Below are positions 1 to 11,177 of a DNA stretch of 64,000 nucleotides, in pieces. Source of the DNA: Takakia lepidozioides (taxonomy: Eukaryota > Streptophyta > Takakiopsida > Takakiales > Takakiaceae); the NCBI GenBank assembly GCA_030704615.1, contig CM060731.1, positions 70,722,756 to 70,786,755 of the forward strand. The letters run 5' to 3'. The position numbers and the translations under genes are program-made. Below the pieces are notes generated by a model. The model worked only from the letters and a program-made list of their open reading frames with translations. It had not been told where the DNA came from and made no database searches. Within the stretch, counting starts at the first letter, position 1. Each line of letters starts with the position of its first letter.

Positions 1-211
1 TAGTGACAGTTCCCTCGGAGGGTCGGCATGGAGTTGCGTCTCTCTCTCCTACGCTGCATTGGACTGAAATTCTAACTCAGGGTGAGAATCTTGAGGCTAA
101 GCCTAAAGCCCCCGCCCTGATGGAGTATAAGTGTTGGACAGCTCACACATACCAAGTTGATGTTTGTGTGAAGGGATATCTCGAAAATCCAAATGAATTA
201 TCTTTAATAAG
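1..211 (+). pseudogene. Exon fragment of an unrecognised protein, partial
   Basis: An open frame enters from the left edge and runs to a canonical donor, AG|GTAAGT at 212-217. It encodes about 70 residues containing VTVPSEGRHG, LHWTEIL and the stretch KCWTAHTYQVDVCVKGYLE. The same peptide, with one N-to-H difference, ends the longer minus-strand exon at 49038-49807. I do not recognise the family. No signal peptide or membrane segment is visible. Since the other copy has a longer exon, this one may be the fragment, but the left part lies outside the window and it could equally be the intact gene. The very low divergence implies a recent duplication or an assembly effect. Confidence 0.5.
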
Positions 212-319
212 GTAAGTCACACTACTGGAGTGAGTCCCTTAAAAATGTAACTTCTATTTCTTTTGTTCCTCACAAAACTAGACATAAGGCTACAACACTG
301 CGCAAATGTCTTATGAGTC
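1..319 (+). repeat. Left copy of a 319-bp inverted duplication
   Basis: This segment is the reverse complement of 48930-49248. I count two mismatches over 319 bp (the AAT/CAT codon near 194 and one base near 288). It contains the end of an exon, a splice donor and about 100 bp of intron. Homology stops sharply after position 319. On the left it may continue beyond the window. The first 24-bp palindrome starts 26 bp after the breakpoint. Confidence 0.9.
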
Positions 320-395
320 ATATGAAGATTGTGTCTAATTATATAACCTCCACTGTACAGTGGAGGTTGGATGAGATAATAATGAAAAAAGTCGG

Positions 396-470
396 ACGGA
401 TGAATATTAGTGGATGAACATGGTTACGTGGATGAATAATGGTGTAATGACGGATGAATGTGAGCATTGA
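396..470. repeat. Short cluster of GGATGAA heptamers
   Basis: GGATGAA occurs at least four times in about 75 bp (cggatgaat, tggatgaac, tggatgaat, cggatgaat). The same heptamer is the core of the 20-bp minisatellite at 26932-27320 and recurs near 48497-48625. Confidence 0.6.
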
Positions 471-490
471 CGCGACTGTCCAGTGGAGGT

Positions 491-2095
491 CCACAACTTG
501 AGGTATGACGAAATACAGAAATTGAAGAGTATTGGACTGTAACTTCTAAACATGCAGATGAGAAATAAGTAGATTTTCATGTAGAGTATCGAAAACACAC
601 AGATGTCATAACATTTTGTACGGGAGAAAATGTAGTTCACACGAGAGATTATGGAAATTCAGAGAGGTACACCTGCGATGGCCACAGAGGTACAGGATGC
701 TCAGAGAGGTGCACTATGGGAAGTGAGGTGGGAGATGACCAGAGAGGTGTGGGAAACACAATCTGCAAGTGAGAGGTATGGAGATAGAAGTTTGAACAGT
801 TTGCACTCAGACCTTATATAGAGGTGGAAACCAGGTTGCCCATTGGAACTCCTCCAATGGGATAGTGCGATACATTGTCTCGCGGATTGATTTCCGTCGC
901 CGTTGATATCCGATATGGCCACAATCGAATGGTTCTGGATGGTGCAGGAGTGCACTCTTTGATCGATTTCGGAAAAGAGTGTCCTTTACTGGTAGATCCC
1001 TATGTAACAATTATGATGCCAGAACGATAACGGCCAATAACGGTGGTTCAATGGTTTCGCACTCGTGCTTATCAAGCAGTACGTATTTCGCATTCAATGC
1101 TGTCGGATGAAGGCTTGACGCCGATGACAAGCGTTTCATGAATTCGTGCAGCTATGACACTCGGCCGAGAATGCGGCGGGCGTAAATGAGTGACAGAGGA
1201 AATATTCCAAGCCTTAATCCGCCGAATGTAGACATGGTCAGGAGCAATAATTCCCAGCGGCAAAACGCCGCAGGAGGATCTGACATTCACATTTTATTTA
1301 TCGTCAAGTGTGGGATGTGGGAAATATCCCGCGGGGTTATAATTGATGATCCTGTGCAAGGGATCATTAACGTCATATTTTCTCGTTCATTCATCTGTTT
1401 ATTCATTTCATCTAGTCATTCGTAAAATGGATGGACAGAATGGAAATGATGAATTGGATGCTATTTGCATGGATGTTGGATGGAACACGCGCGACACGCG
1501 CAACACGCACGTTGAGGTGTTTCAATGCATTGCTGCTTCTCTGCTGGTGGTTTGCATGGTGGTTTGTAAGGGTGGTTGGTATGGGTGGTTTGTGGTCCTG
1601 GTTTATTGGTGCTGCTGGATTATTAGGGTTATGGATTAGGGTTATGGCGGGTTGGGATCATGGTTTTTTGCTATTGTTTTTCCGAATTTCCGACATTTGA
1701 AAACGGGTTTTTCTTCGGGCCTAGGCTACTTTAGTAGACTAGTCTCCGTAGACCACTAGACCTCTAGTAGACCTCCATAAACTCCGGCAGGACAAACCAC
1801 ACAAACCTCGCCTGCCTAGTGGAGGTTCCTGCGTGTTACTATGCCAAGGCACAACATAAGGATGTATTGAGATAGACTTATGTCGGTGCCTCCCCTGCGT
1901 TGATTTTTTGTTCTGTCAATATAAAAAGAAGGGGCGTAGAAGTGCACACGGTGGCCAAAGATGGTTCTGAGACCGTTGTCGACATCTGTAAGAGGCCAAG
2001 GAGACAGAATCCAATAAGCATCAACGAAGCAGAAAACCAAGACGCATCACTGGTTGTATCGAAATTAAAAACCTTCTAGAAGAGATCTGAGAATG
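491..2095. other. No gene recognised
   Basis: Only short overlapping open frames are seen, none with a recognisable motif. 1430-1480 has loose ggatg repeats. 1720-1790 has repeated tagtagac/agtagacc words just before the palindrome at 1804-1827. Confidence 0.5.
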
Positions 2096-2098
2096 AAA

Positions 2099-2496
2099 TA
2101 TCAGATGTGGGCCCTGACGTGCGAACCTTCATAAATCCGGGCACTGACGAATCAATGTTCGAGGGACTTATTCGACGGGAGACAACGGAGGAAACAGAGG
2201 AAGAGAAAGATGAAAGTGATGAGTGCAATTTTCAGTCTGATTCAGATAATGACTATTCTGTAGGAGATAGTGAACAGTACCCGGGATCCGTCCTTCCGTC
2301 CACTCCCGGATACAGTCCTCACTCTCCTCAGTATGCAGTATCCGTCCTTGTAAATTCTCCAGAATATGTCCCTGCACATTCTCCTCAGTACGTCCCTGGA
2401 GATTCTCCAGAATACATCTCTGGAGACTCTCCGACATATACCCCTAGAGAGTACTCCCCTGAAACCTCGAGGATGATTCGAGAGAGCCTCATGTAG
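2099..2496 (+). pseudogene. Exon with RNA polymerase II CTD-like Tyr/Ser-Pro repeats
   Basis: The frame probably opens after the acceptor-like ...tatcag at 2098 and ends at TAG 2494-2496, giving about 130 residues. The first half is very acidic (a Glu/Asp/Thr run, then SDSDNDY). The second half is a repeat of Y-x-P-x-x-S-P-(E/Q) units: YSPHSPQ, YVPAHSPQ, YVPGDSPE, YISGDSPT, YTPRE, YSPETS. The tyrosines are mostly eight residues apart, close to the CTD heptad YSPTSPS. Similarity to a polymerase CTD is in the repeat only; no polymerase domain is present. FCP1-type domains, whose known substrate is the CTD, lie 6-9 kb downstream on the same strand. Whether both belonged to one gene is inference. 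Confidence 0.45.
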
Positions 2497-3423
2497 TTAT
2501 TGTAGATATAAGAAAATGAAAAGATGAAACTCATCTTACAAAAGAATATCGAGAGTCTTGTAGATATTGGTATTCGTTATTTGAACAATTTTGAGGACCG
2601 CATGCATGATGTATTGAATGGCGAGACGAGCCTTCTCTGAATAAATGTTTTTTTTCTTCTTATGAGCGATATTTTTTTTCTCTCCTGAATTGGTTCTTTA
2701 TCTGTCAGCTATGAGCATGTGAATTGGTGAACCTCCACTGGACAGTGGAGGTTACTGTCCTGGGAGTTTTGTATGGTTGTTATGATGTGTCTAACGCCAG
2801 AGGTGGTTTGTTCTGTGCACAGCAACATCACCCACAGGGATTGTTGTATTGTTGGAATGTGCAAACCTATCTGTGGTTCTTTGTTTCTCGAAAAGTCTCC
2901 GAATTTTAGAATGATCACCTGGCAATTTTGAGCTCAACCCGGAGATCACAGAATGGGCATTGTACCCGTTGGCACACCTCCAGACCATAAGTTCTGGTTC
3001 CAATACAAGATTGTTGCATGAGGTCGTCGAGCTCAAATATGCAGATTGTGGTCGATTATGTAGAGCTGGGAGAGGAGGTGGAATTTCCGATGCTGGTAAT
3101 GTCATGATGGAAGATGGTAGATTTCCCATAACGTTTGGCTTCAACTGGAGGTACGAATTCTAAGGAAGGCCATGATGAGAGAGTCCATCAGGGCGGGGTT
3201 CACATATTGCCGACGAGGGTAATCAATTTACAGATGAAGGATTTTGCATGGCTTGGGGTATTTCTTGGATATGCTTTACCTAAAGGGTAAGGAGATTGCA
3301 AAGACCCGGGAAGAGGAGGCTACAAGTAGGAGGCCAAAGAAGGGAAAACGGGAATCCGCTGACACCGGTGGTGATGAGAATGAAGCCGAGACATAGGGGA
3401 AAGAAGAAAAAAAGAAACAAAAG
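2497..3423. other. No gene recognised
   Basis: AT-rich spacer after the CTD-like exon. It contains the palindrome at 2730-2753 and short frames on both strands without recognisable motifs. Confidence 0.45.
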
Positions 3424-3821
3424 GAGGAGATGGATCCCGCGTTCATGACAGATAACAAGAAACCAAGGCTGCAGACATATTCGACAAAAGAGAAGTGTGA
3501 GAAGATGCTGAGAGGCTGGAGCAAGACTACAAGGACAGGTTTCCTTTTGGGTTTGAGGCGACCCAGGACGTTCAAAGTTTCCACGATGGTGGAGCTTGCT
3601 CCCAGGGATATGGTTACATTGCCCCTAAAGTGAAGCACAAAAGACAAAGTCAAAGCGCGTCTTTACCAGTCCGGGTGTTTGACTCCAAAACATCCAGTTT
3701 ATTTGATTCCCGTAAACCCGAGAAGCCTATGGAGTTTCTAATTCGAAACCTCGAAACTGGAACGAGGTGGAAATTCCAAATTCTTCATCATCGTGGACAA
3801 CACACAATCATTGCTGCCAAG
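3424..3821 (+). pseudogene. Exon-like open frames, unrecognised
   Basis: Two overlapping frames lie end to end. 3430-3633 encodes a basic peptide (DNKKPRLQTYSTKEKCEKML). 3630-3821 encodes a second basic peptide that includes KPEKPMEFLIRN and ends at a good donor, AAG|GTATAT at 3822. A palindrome lies in the presumed intron at 3861-3885. I do not recognise the family. The frame change between the two parts suggests decay or an unseen intron. Confidence 0.3.
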
Positions 3822-3885
3822 GTATATTTCTCAACAAATGTCAGTTTTTGTAACAACATGAACCCTCCAAGGGACAGTGGAGGTT

Positions 3886-6555
3886 CATGAACTTGAACAC
3901 ACCGCTTGTTAGGTCGATATCATTTCTGACCTTATTCAATTCTGTCGCAAGAACTTGTGCAAGACGTAGATGACGACAATTTTAAGAAGTACTACACTGA
4001 CTGGCCCTCAAGATTATATGGTCAACGGATCTGATGAGGCTCGTGAAGCTATCTAAGCTCCTAAACGACCGAATAAGGCACAGAAAATTCGACACAATAT
4101 TTACGAGAAAGTTGCACATGCCCGAAATTTCTTCGAGCTGAGGGGGAGGCTGAAAAAGTACAACGATCACACAACAAAGTCGGGAGACTAGACAATGGAA
4201 GGTTAATGATCATTCTGTTTTCGTTCCTTTTGCTTAGAGAACTAAAATATTTTCAAGCTCGGGATTTAATGTGACGAAACGGAGACCGCATGACGAAGCA
4301 CCGCCATACGAAGCAGGAGACACTACAGAAATAGCCTCATAAGGGAGGGTGCTACAATGAACGAGCGGAATGGTCAGCATTCGGAAAATTCTACATGATG
4401 GGGTCTTTGTGTAATGGTCTTGTTGGTAATGAGGTGCTGTCAAACTCTGTATTCCAATCTATTTATGTTCTCCACCTGTAACAGTCCGCAAAGGTGCCGC
4501 AAAAATACTTGAAACATATATGATCATGAAAACGTGGATGTCGTGGAGAACGCTTTAATCCAAAAAATTTCATGCTCATGGGTTTTTCAAGGATTTTCTA
4601 GGTACACTCTTTGAAATGTTCTTGCTGGAAACATGAACAGATTGGACAAATTTGACTTGGAGAGCACGCATTCCGAAGCAGGCGACACGACAGAAAGAGC
4701 TTCAAAGTACAAGGACAACAAGATGGACGGAGATGAATGGCAATCGAATCATCATTTGGAGTATAGTATAATTGACTGATAGTTGTGACTATTGTTTCAT
4801 CTCAAAAATAATATCAAATATTGAATGAAATGTCTAACTTTGGCTCCTAATTGTTTCGCAGGAATTTATGCAAGCATGTCAACTCATACTGGAGATGAGA
4901 GTAGCGTGAAGGAGGCCATGGTTTGGTTCTCTGTGACGAAGACGTATGGAACCTGTGGGAGGAGGTTTTCAAAAGTGGGAACAAGAGAAGCTTATTGATA
5001 TTTTCGGGATTCAATGCAAGGGTGAACTGAACAATAACCGCTGGGTAAAACCGCTATCGCGAAATTGCAAAGGACTTACTAGCAGGCAGTTGGAAAGAGT
5101 GGCGGAGAAAATCCTAAACAGAGTTTTGCAATCGGGGAACGAAATTCAAGGGCGTGGACCAATCCAAAAACACAATGAGCGCGGTATATTGACCAAAATG
5201 AATTGCAATGGTTTATTATCGATGATGTAATGGAAGTCTTAGGGTGGCCTCGGACGGAGCAAACAGAACCCGGAACCGTATACCAAACAGGAGTGGCGTG
5301 ATTGTGAGTGAAAAAAAAAATACAACTTCAACAAAAGCTGAGTTTGAAACTTTTTGAGATCGGATCGGAACGACTACATGTAAGCAAACAGAAGATGAAT
5401 ATGGAGACGCAGCCAATGACTGCTGCTTCAAGAAGTATGGTCTTTGTCGTGCAAGCAGACCTTCGAGGATAACCAGAATGCCCTGGCGATTCTACGCACG
5501 AGCTCAGGTCACATTACACACAGCTGAGGGGGGGGGGGGGGTGGAACCAGAAATTTGCTGATGTCAGATCACGGTTGGGACTTGCACCGAAGAAGAACGG
5601 TTCGACGACATATCCATGGTGTTCGTCAATTAGTTGTGATGTGATGACTCTGTCGTCTTCGAGGCAAAGGACTACTCCAATATCCTAGATGTTTTTGTGG
5701 CTCGGAAGCTAATGTCCAGTGCATTTGTGTTTTTCTCGACACAAGAATCATCGGGAAATCTTATGTCATACACCGGAATGGTCCTGGATCAAAATCGTTT
5801 AGTATCCGACAGGGTTATTACATTCCCGACGGTTTGATCACCTACAAGAGCTGACGACTATTTTCTCCGGACGGTCCTCTGCCTCGACTACGTATTTCCG
5901 GCCACAGATTGAGGAGATGGGTGAATCCGGACGATCACATTCAAACTGTTTGTTAACGCCGGACCCAATTAATCCCGTTATCCAAGGACCAGATGTGAAC
6001 CGACCTCGCAGGAGAAGGAGTATGAAGGACTTACACTCATGAGCTGAGGGCGGACACCTACGATTACTGGTTTCCTTTTTTTTTTTTTGCAGGGGGACTG
6101 GTCTTGTGTGAACATTTTTCGGCGGACTGGCAATGAAATCGTTTGCTTGTAAGTGGATTCTGCATCTTGGAATTGTCTGTGTTTTCAGTGCTGGATTTAA
6201 ACTATCGTGTTATTTATGTTGTCGAATTTAGCGTGTTTAACCTGTGTCTGAATGTTTCCATTTTGTTAACCTCCACTGGGCAGTGGAGGCTCATGTTATT
6301 GGAGTTGTAGGTGTTTTGGGTGTTTGTTATTCGGGAGTTTGGTGTGTTTGCTAGTTGTCTAAAAAGAAAGCCTAACCCTTTCAATCTTTCGATGGTTGGT
6401 GTTCGTCGGATTTATTTTGATATCATTGTTTGGTTTCATTATAGGAAAGAAATATTCGTGTGCTCGACATAAACTTTGTAACGAAAAGAAATTTTGTAGA
6501 AGCAAGGTGGAGGCCTATTTCAAGACGCTCTAGATTGATAATCAGACTATTGCAG
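3886..6555 (+). other. Mostly non-coding or decayed sequence
   Basis: The longest plausible coding piece is 4946-5230, about 90 residues with EKLIDIFGIQCKGELNNN and RQLERVAEKILNRVLQSG; I do not recognise it. A run of about 12 G sits at 5528-5540 and a T-rich run at 6078-6090. One palindrome lies at 6268-6291. Short frames elsewhere are not supported. Confidence 0.35.
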
Positions 6556-7056
6556 GAGACGGAGATGACGTAGACTCACTGCAGGATGAGGAAGTGGACG
6601 AAGAAGATGATGACGAATGACACGACAAGGATCAGGACGAGGAAATGGAGGAGAAACAAGAAGAGGACGGCGAGGAGGAGAAAGACGAAGATGAGAACAT
6701 GGAAATCGTCAACGGAGACCAGGGGCAGATGCGGCTAATGTGGGAAAGGGAAAGAGAGGGCCAGGAAAAATGCCGGTTGGATAATCTAGGTAGTACTCCA
6801 AATACCCAAGAACGCGTTGCGCCAGAAGATGTACACAATCTGGACAACTCTTCCTCCAGTTCCGATAACACCACGAATAAGAATCCGGCTTCTCCAGGGG
6901 GACAAGAAGCGACATCGACGGAGTTAGTTGAAACCCTCGGTCAAGGCTTCAAACCTGTGGAAGATGACGGACCATTGATTATGTCACCGGATCCCGTTAA
7001 CAATCGTCGTGAACTGATGTCCCAGAATATCACCCAGGAAGTGGTTCTGGATGTAG
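6556..7056 (+). pseudogene. Acidic low-complexity exon
   Basis: The frame starts after an acceptor-like TTGCAG at 6550-6555 and ends at donor GTAG|GTAACG near 7057. The N-terminal part is almost entirely Glu/Asp with some Lys. It is followed by a Ser/Asn-rich linker. An in-frame TGA at 6618-6620 interrupts it. It lies on the same strand as, and 1 kb before, the first FCP1-like domain. It resembles a disordered nuclear linker rather than an enzyme. A function cannot be assigned. Confidence 0.4.
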
Positions 7057-7260
7057 GTAACGAATGACAATTAGTGAATTTTTATTCCTACACACTTCTG
7101 AATACAATATGACAATTTTGTAATTATACATAATCCCAATGTTTTTTCCATATCCATTTTTCTGGACTTCCGAATAAAACATATTTCCACCCGGACACAT
7201 ATTTCCGTTTGCACACCTTTGTGGACAACCACTAACCGGTTTGGATAACTTTTCTTGTAG

Positions 7261-7450
7261 ATCCAAGAATCCCAATCGGAGGAAATGACGCACACAAGAA
7301 AAGGCTCAAAGGAGACTCAAACGGTGAAGAGACACGTGGATCTGACAGTGAGGGCCACGTCACCTGAGCCGGTTCCGCAAGTAACGTCCACTGTCCAGTG
7401 GACGTTGCCATCTGCAGGGAGGGAGAAGAGACAGAGCAGCACAAGCACGT
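7261..7450 (+). pseudogene. Tandemly duplicated exon, copy 1
   Basis: The frame opens directly after acceptor TTCTTGTAG (7252-7260) and stops at TAA 7448-7450. It encodes QESQSEEMTHTRKGS, then VKRHVDL, then PQVTSTVQWTLP. The last peptide is encoded by the palindrome at 7383-7406. It aligns residue by residue with the exon at 7613: both open after a TGTAG acceptor in the same phase and end in a VTST-x-Q-x-x-LP core. The start-to-start spacing is 352 bp, so an intron was duplicated with the exon. Confidence 0.5.
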
Positions 7451-7612
7451 AATCTAACAACAAATCCCGATTCGGGTAAAACATTGGCTTTATTCTTATT
7501 TCATATTATTGGTCTTTCATTCTCCTCTTCGGTATTACTCAATTCAGTAATTTTGTCGGATCAATTTGGACCATCATAATCCTCATCCGTGGGATTCTTT
7601 AATTTCCTGTAG

Positions 7613-7945
7613 ATTCGTGAAACGACGTCTGAGGAGATCAAACACACGAGGACCGACTCCATCGACACTGAGATGGTGAAGAGAAGAGTGGATCGAACAA
7701 TCACCGTCGCTCTATCTGAGCCGGTCATACAAGTTACCTCCACTGGACAATCGAGGTTGCCATTTGGTGCCACAGAGAAGGACGATAACATTTGCCGTAG
7801 AGATGGGAAAGAGAAAGAGCAGCCTACCCAGGGATCTCAGCAACCGCCCCAAAAAACGGCAATGATTTCAACTCCATTCTTCCGTTTGTCTATATTGGGA
7901 TTTCTGAAATTGAAATTAATAATGAACTCTTCTGTTATTCCACAG
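7613..7945 (+). pseudogene. Tandemly duplicated exon, copy 2
   Basis: The frame opens after acceptor CTGTAG (7607-7612). It encodes RETTSEEIKHTRTDS, VKRRVDRT and IQVTSTGQSRLPFG, matching copy 1 at 7261. The VTSTGQ peptide comes from the palindrome at 7735-7758, whose right half has diverged. It continues into a basic and Gln-rich linker (KEKEQPTQGSQQPPQ). It lies just upstream of FCP1-like domain A and on the same strand. Confidence 0.5.
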
Positions 7946-8018
7946 GACAACATGCATTACACTCCAGTCGACTATTCCCTTTCTGTCAATCCAAACAATC
8001 TGTATTCCCTTCCTTGGG

Positions 8019-8755
8019 GACCAAAAAGGGTGTCGGCCACGATACTACGTCTTGGTTCTGGACATCGGTTACCTTTGCGAGGTTTTCCTAAAGGATGGAA
8101 AGAAAACCCCTCCTGCCACCCAGCCTTGTATCTCTGCAGGGAAATTCAAGTTAGCTACGCGAAACGGTCTTGACGAATTCGTTAAGTGGGCCGTCAAAAA
8201 GTTTGTCGTTTGTTTTTGGAACACTGGACTTGAAATGAACGTCAAGACTATCGCCAAGGCCGTATTCGGGAAGTACTATTCCCAGGTCATAACTTACAAC
8301 AGTGAGAATTCCGTCATGCATAGATCGACATTCAACGAAAAATGGCCCAAAGCTCCCAAAAATCTCATCTACTTTAAACGTCTTTACGACTTTTTGCTGA
8401 GGAAGACCCGACAGCTTACAAATCCAATACTCTCCTCATCGACAGTGTAGACAATATGTACAAGTCCTACTTGAACCCGTTGGGACATACCATCTTCTTT
8501 CCAAAATATAAGGCGCGCGTGGACCCTGACAGAGATAAATTTCTACTAGAAGAGCTCAAGCCTCACCTTAACATGTTCCGGTTATCGGGGATGGATGTCA
8601 TGCCATTCAACAAGCTACATCATTTCGGCGTTACGAAGGATTTCTTCGAGGACGACCCATCGGTCAAATTTCTTAGAGACTTTGATTATAGGTGGCATAA
8701 GTTCCTTAGCAATCACGAGTTGCGTGCCGCTGCATTGGGACATAAAATATTTTAA
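8019..8755 (+). pseudogene. HAD/FCP1-like phosphatase domain, copy A (frameshifted)
   Basis: The domain follows the NIF/FCP1 order. Motif I is VLVLDIGYLCEV (from about 8049). Then come LDEFVKWAVKKFVVCFWNTG and SENSVMHRSTFNEKWPKAPK, with a Lys in the expected region. After a one-base frame change near 8392-8400 it continues with NTLLIDSVDNMYKSYLNPLG, IFFPKY, and a helical tail ending at TAA 8753-8755. Active FCP1 enzymes have D-x-D-x-T; here it is D-I-G-Y-L, so the second Asp is missing. Together with the frameshift this suggests a pseudogene or pseudo-phosphatase. A palindrome follows 12 bp after the stop. The domain call is fairly safe; activity is not expected. Confidence 0.7.
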
Positions 8756-8860
8756 TTGAGTTTGGTGAACCTCGGCTGTCCAGTGGACGTTCTGGTTCAC
8801 TTGCCTGGTGTTGGTTTTTCCAATGCATTGTACTGTTCCCTTTTATCATCCTAAGTATGA

Positions 8861-9078
8861 ATGACTCTCTGGCAGACTGGAGCACATGTTTCTCCTCCTG
8901 CGCAAGGGTTGCGTTTGATTATTTTTCACGTGAATGGAGTCTTGTGCAAAATCTTGAAGCACCAGAAGAGCTACAATGTCCCCCGGTTTTCAGAATCGGA
9001 CTATAGAATTCCAACTCTTGTCGGATTCCGTTCTGTTTTTCATTTCCTTGGAATCACACACGTGAAAGATATGGTACT
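8861..9078 (+). pseudogene. HAD/FCP1-like motif I exon, copy B (Asp to His)
   Basis: The frame encodes RLIIFHVNGVLCKIL, which matches the DLNG-type motif I of plant FCP1-like proteins except that His replaces the nucleophilic Asp. FRSVFHFLGI and THVKDM follow. The exon probably ends at the KDM codons, before gtactttc...ttttcag (9073-9103). The same KDM boundary occurs in copy C near 10747. The following sequence quickly meets stops. This is a partial, probably inactive duplicate of the same domain family. Confidence 0.6.
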
Positions 9079-9301
9079 TTCATTTTGACTCATTTTCAGA
9101 TGAATTCTTGACGCACATTCCGGGCAATCCCAAGACTCTGATACAGACCTTCATACGGGGACATGATTATATCTAGTGACCTCCACTGTTCAGTGACATT
9201 CGTGCACTCCCGGATTTATGATTATGTCTCTTTGGCAGGTTTAAGGAGATGCTGACGACGTCATCGGTTCCTCAAGTCCCGTAAAGGAATCCTCCGGATC
9301 A

Positions 9302-9653
9302 GCAGTGAGTCGTAGTATTGAAGGCTTTCCGAGGGTTCACGATGGTGCTCAAATTGAGGGTGGATCCTCTGTCAGACCCTTGTCCTCCCGAGAAGCTGGC
9401 GACACTCTTCTCCTCTCGGGTCTTCCTGGGTGTAAAGTCCAAGGTGCAGGTGAAGAACACAAATATCCCGGAGACTTTATCGACCTTTCCCAACATTCAT
9501 CACCCTCCGTGTTCAGTATGCAGGGTTTGGTCTATCCAACTCACAGGGCAACCGTCGGGGACTCGGCTATGGCTCCGCTGCACCTGCTTCCGTCTCTTCC
9601 TTGCATATCTCCCCAGCACGAGGGTTGGACAGCCCAAATCCGCAGGAGTCAGG
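9302..9653 (+). pseudogene. Ser/Pro-rich linker exon, unrecognised
   Basis: An open frame of about 117 residues ends near a CAG|GTGACT donor at 9651-9657. It is rich in Ser, Pro and Gly and has no recognisable fold. Two frames are open here (9305 and 9318), so the true frame is uncertain. It lies between FCP1-like copies B and C and after the palindrome at 9178-9201. Confidence 0.25.
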
Positions 9654-9815
9654 TGACTTAAACTCATTTCTCGCTCCTTGCTCATTCTCCTAGTTTCACT
9701 TAGTTTGGAGTCTGATATTCATCTGTCGCTCCAAGTAAGAAAATCTGCAGATTATGACCTTCCTGTCAAACGACGTTTGTATTGGAATGCAGTTCCAAGG
9801 TAAATTATTCCTTCG

Positions 9816-10170
9816 TTGCGTTTTCATTCCATCCAAGATGTCGAGTGCTCAAGGGACAATTTTCTGTGCTTGCCTGTTGTTGCCCCTCCACTCCTCCCGT
9901 CGTTCAATGGAAAAACATCTCCAACATCGACACAGCATGACCCTAACCTGTTGGCACAATGTTCTGCACCAAAGAGGCGAAAAAGAGCCCCCGAGCCATT
10001 TCCTTCCTGTGCATGAAATCTTTCCAACGGACAAAAGGCTGACAAGAAAAAAAGAGTGGACGCCAAACACTTGAGGACTCCCTCGGATGTTGTGGCGCCT
10101 CATCAATCCAAGCCCGCGGGAATCCCTGTTCTTCTGCAAGACATTCCAATAAGGCTTCAATGGTACATTT
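9816..10170 (+). pseudogene. Linker with nuclear-localisation-like basic clusters
   Basis: This frame contains PKRRKRAPEPF and, after a stop near 10016, KKKRVDAKHLRTP. Both basic clusters look like nuclear localisation signals. The rest is Pro/Ser-rich. It precedes the FCP1-like copy C on the same strand, which fits a nuclear protein with a C-terminal phosphatase-like domain. No independent domain is visible. Confidence 0.3.
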
Positions 10171-10536
10171 CAAAATAATTTCTCCACTTTCGTTTGCAGT
10201 TTGTTTTGCTATCCCAAACTAACTCCGTAATTTTTATACAAGCGAGTATGGAGCCGCATAACTTCTTGAATGCGCCTCCCGACAAGGTGCGTCCACTAAC
10301 CTCCACTTGATAGCCGACGTTCATCTTTTCGTGATCTTGAACTCTTCGATATATGGTCTACTCTTGGTCCTTTACAGTAGTCCATTGTCTGGACACTTAT
10401 GTCTCCAAAAACGTAGAGGTCACTCTGAAACTAAGAAACACTACATCGTGTTGTTTCTGACGGCGAGAACACTTAAATTGCGCAGGATGGCATCGTCCAT
10501 CAACCTTCATTTGCCATATCGGGGAAGAAGAAACGG

Positions 10537-11100
10537 ATGTTGTTATTATTGAGTGTCAACGGACTCCTCTGCTATAAGCCACCTCCAACCGACGGTGAAT
10601 TGTTTAAGGAGAGATTTCGTTTCAGGAAAGTTACAGTTTATGCTCCCGACAGACCTTTTGTGGTTCCCCGGCCCGGAGTCTTGGAGTTTCTCAACCGTGC
10701 GTTCATGCATTTTCACGTGGCGATCTGATCATGTGCTGAAAGATATGTTCTTTGTAGGATGCTCGAGTGCTTAGTTCCTATGAAAATTGCGAAGAAGTTT
10801 TGCTTCATCTGGTCAGCTGAGGATTGCAAAGACACTACAGGTTACATCATGCCTGGGATGAAATATCTCGTTAAAGATATTCGCACTGTTCTTGCCAAGT
10901 ACCCTGGTACACCCTTTGCAACGTAGGGACAAATACTCCTTGTCGATGATGAGCCATCAAAGGGCCTCCGAAACCCACCAAATACTAGATTCTTCCTTAT
11001 TTCATACAAGCCATCACCAAAGGGCTTGGTTGACCTGGATGATATGACAAAAGCTGTGTGGCCATATATATTGAAAATGGTTGCAGCTTCAACAGTCGTA
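10537..11100 (+). pseudogene. HAD/FCP1-like phosphatase domain, copy C (Asp to Ser, stop)
   Basis: Motif I reads LLLLSVNGLLCYKPP, with Ser where the nucleophilic Asp should be. FVVPRPGVLEFLNRA and HVAI follow. The frame then changes, with an intron-like break ending ttctttgtag at 10749-10758. The next part reads MKIAKKFCFIWSAEDCKDT, then GMKYLVKDIRTVL, an in-frame TAG at 10924-10926, and QILLVDDEPSKGLRNPPNT. The VDDEP block is the conserved acidic HAD motif IV and is intact. The C-terminal helix continues to about 11100. This is the most complete copy, but it lacks the nucleophile and carries a stop. Confidence 0.7.
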
Positions 11101-11177
11101 GATTACATCAGCGAGAACCCTGCCAAGTGTCTTGCACTTTTACTTTATCATTTTTTCTACAAATGTTCCACATTTCA

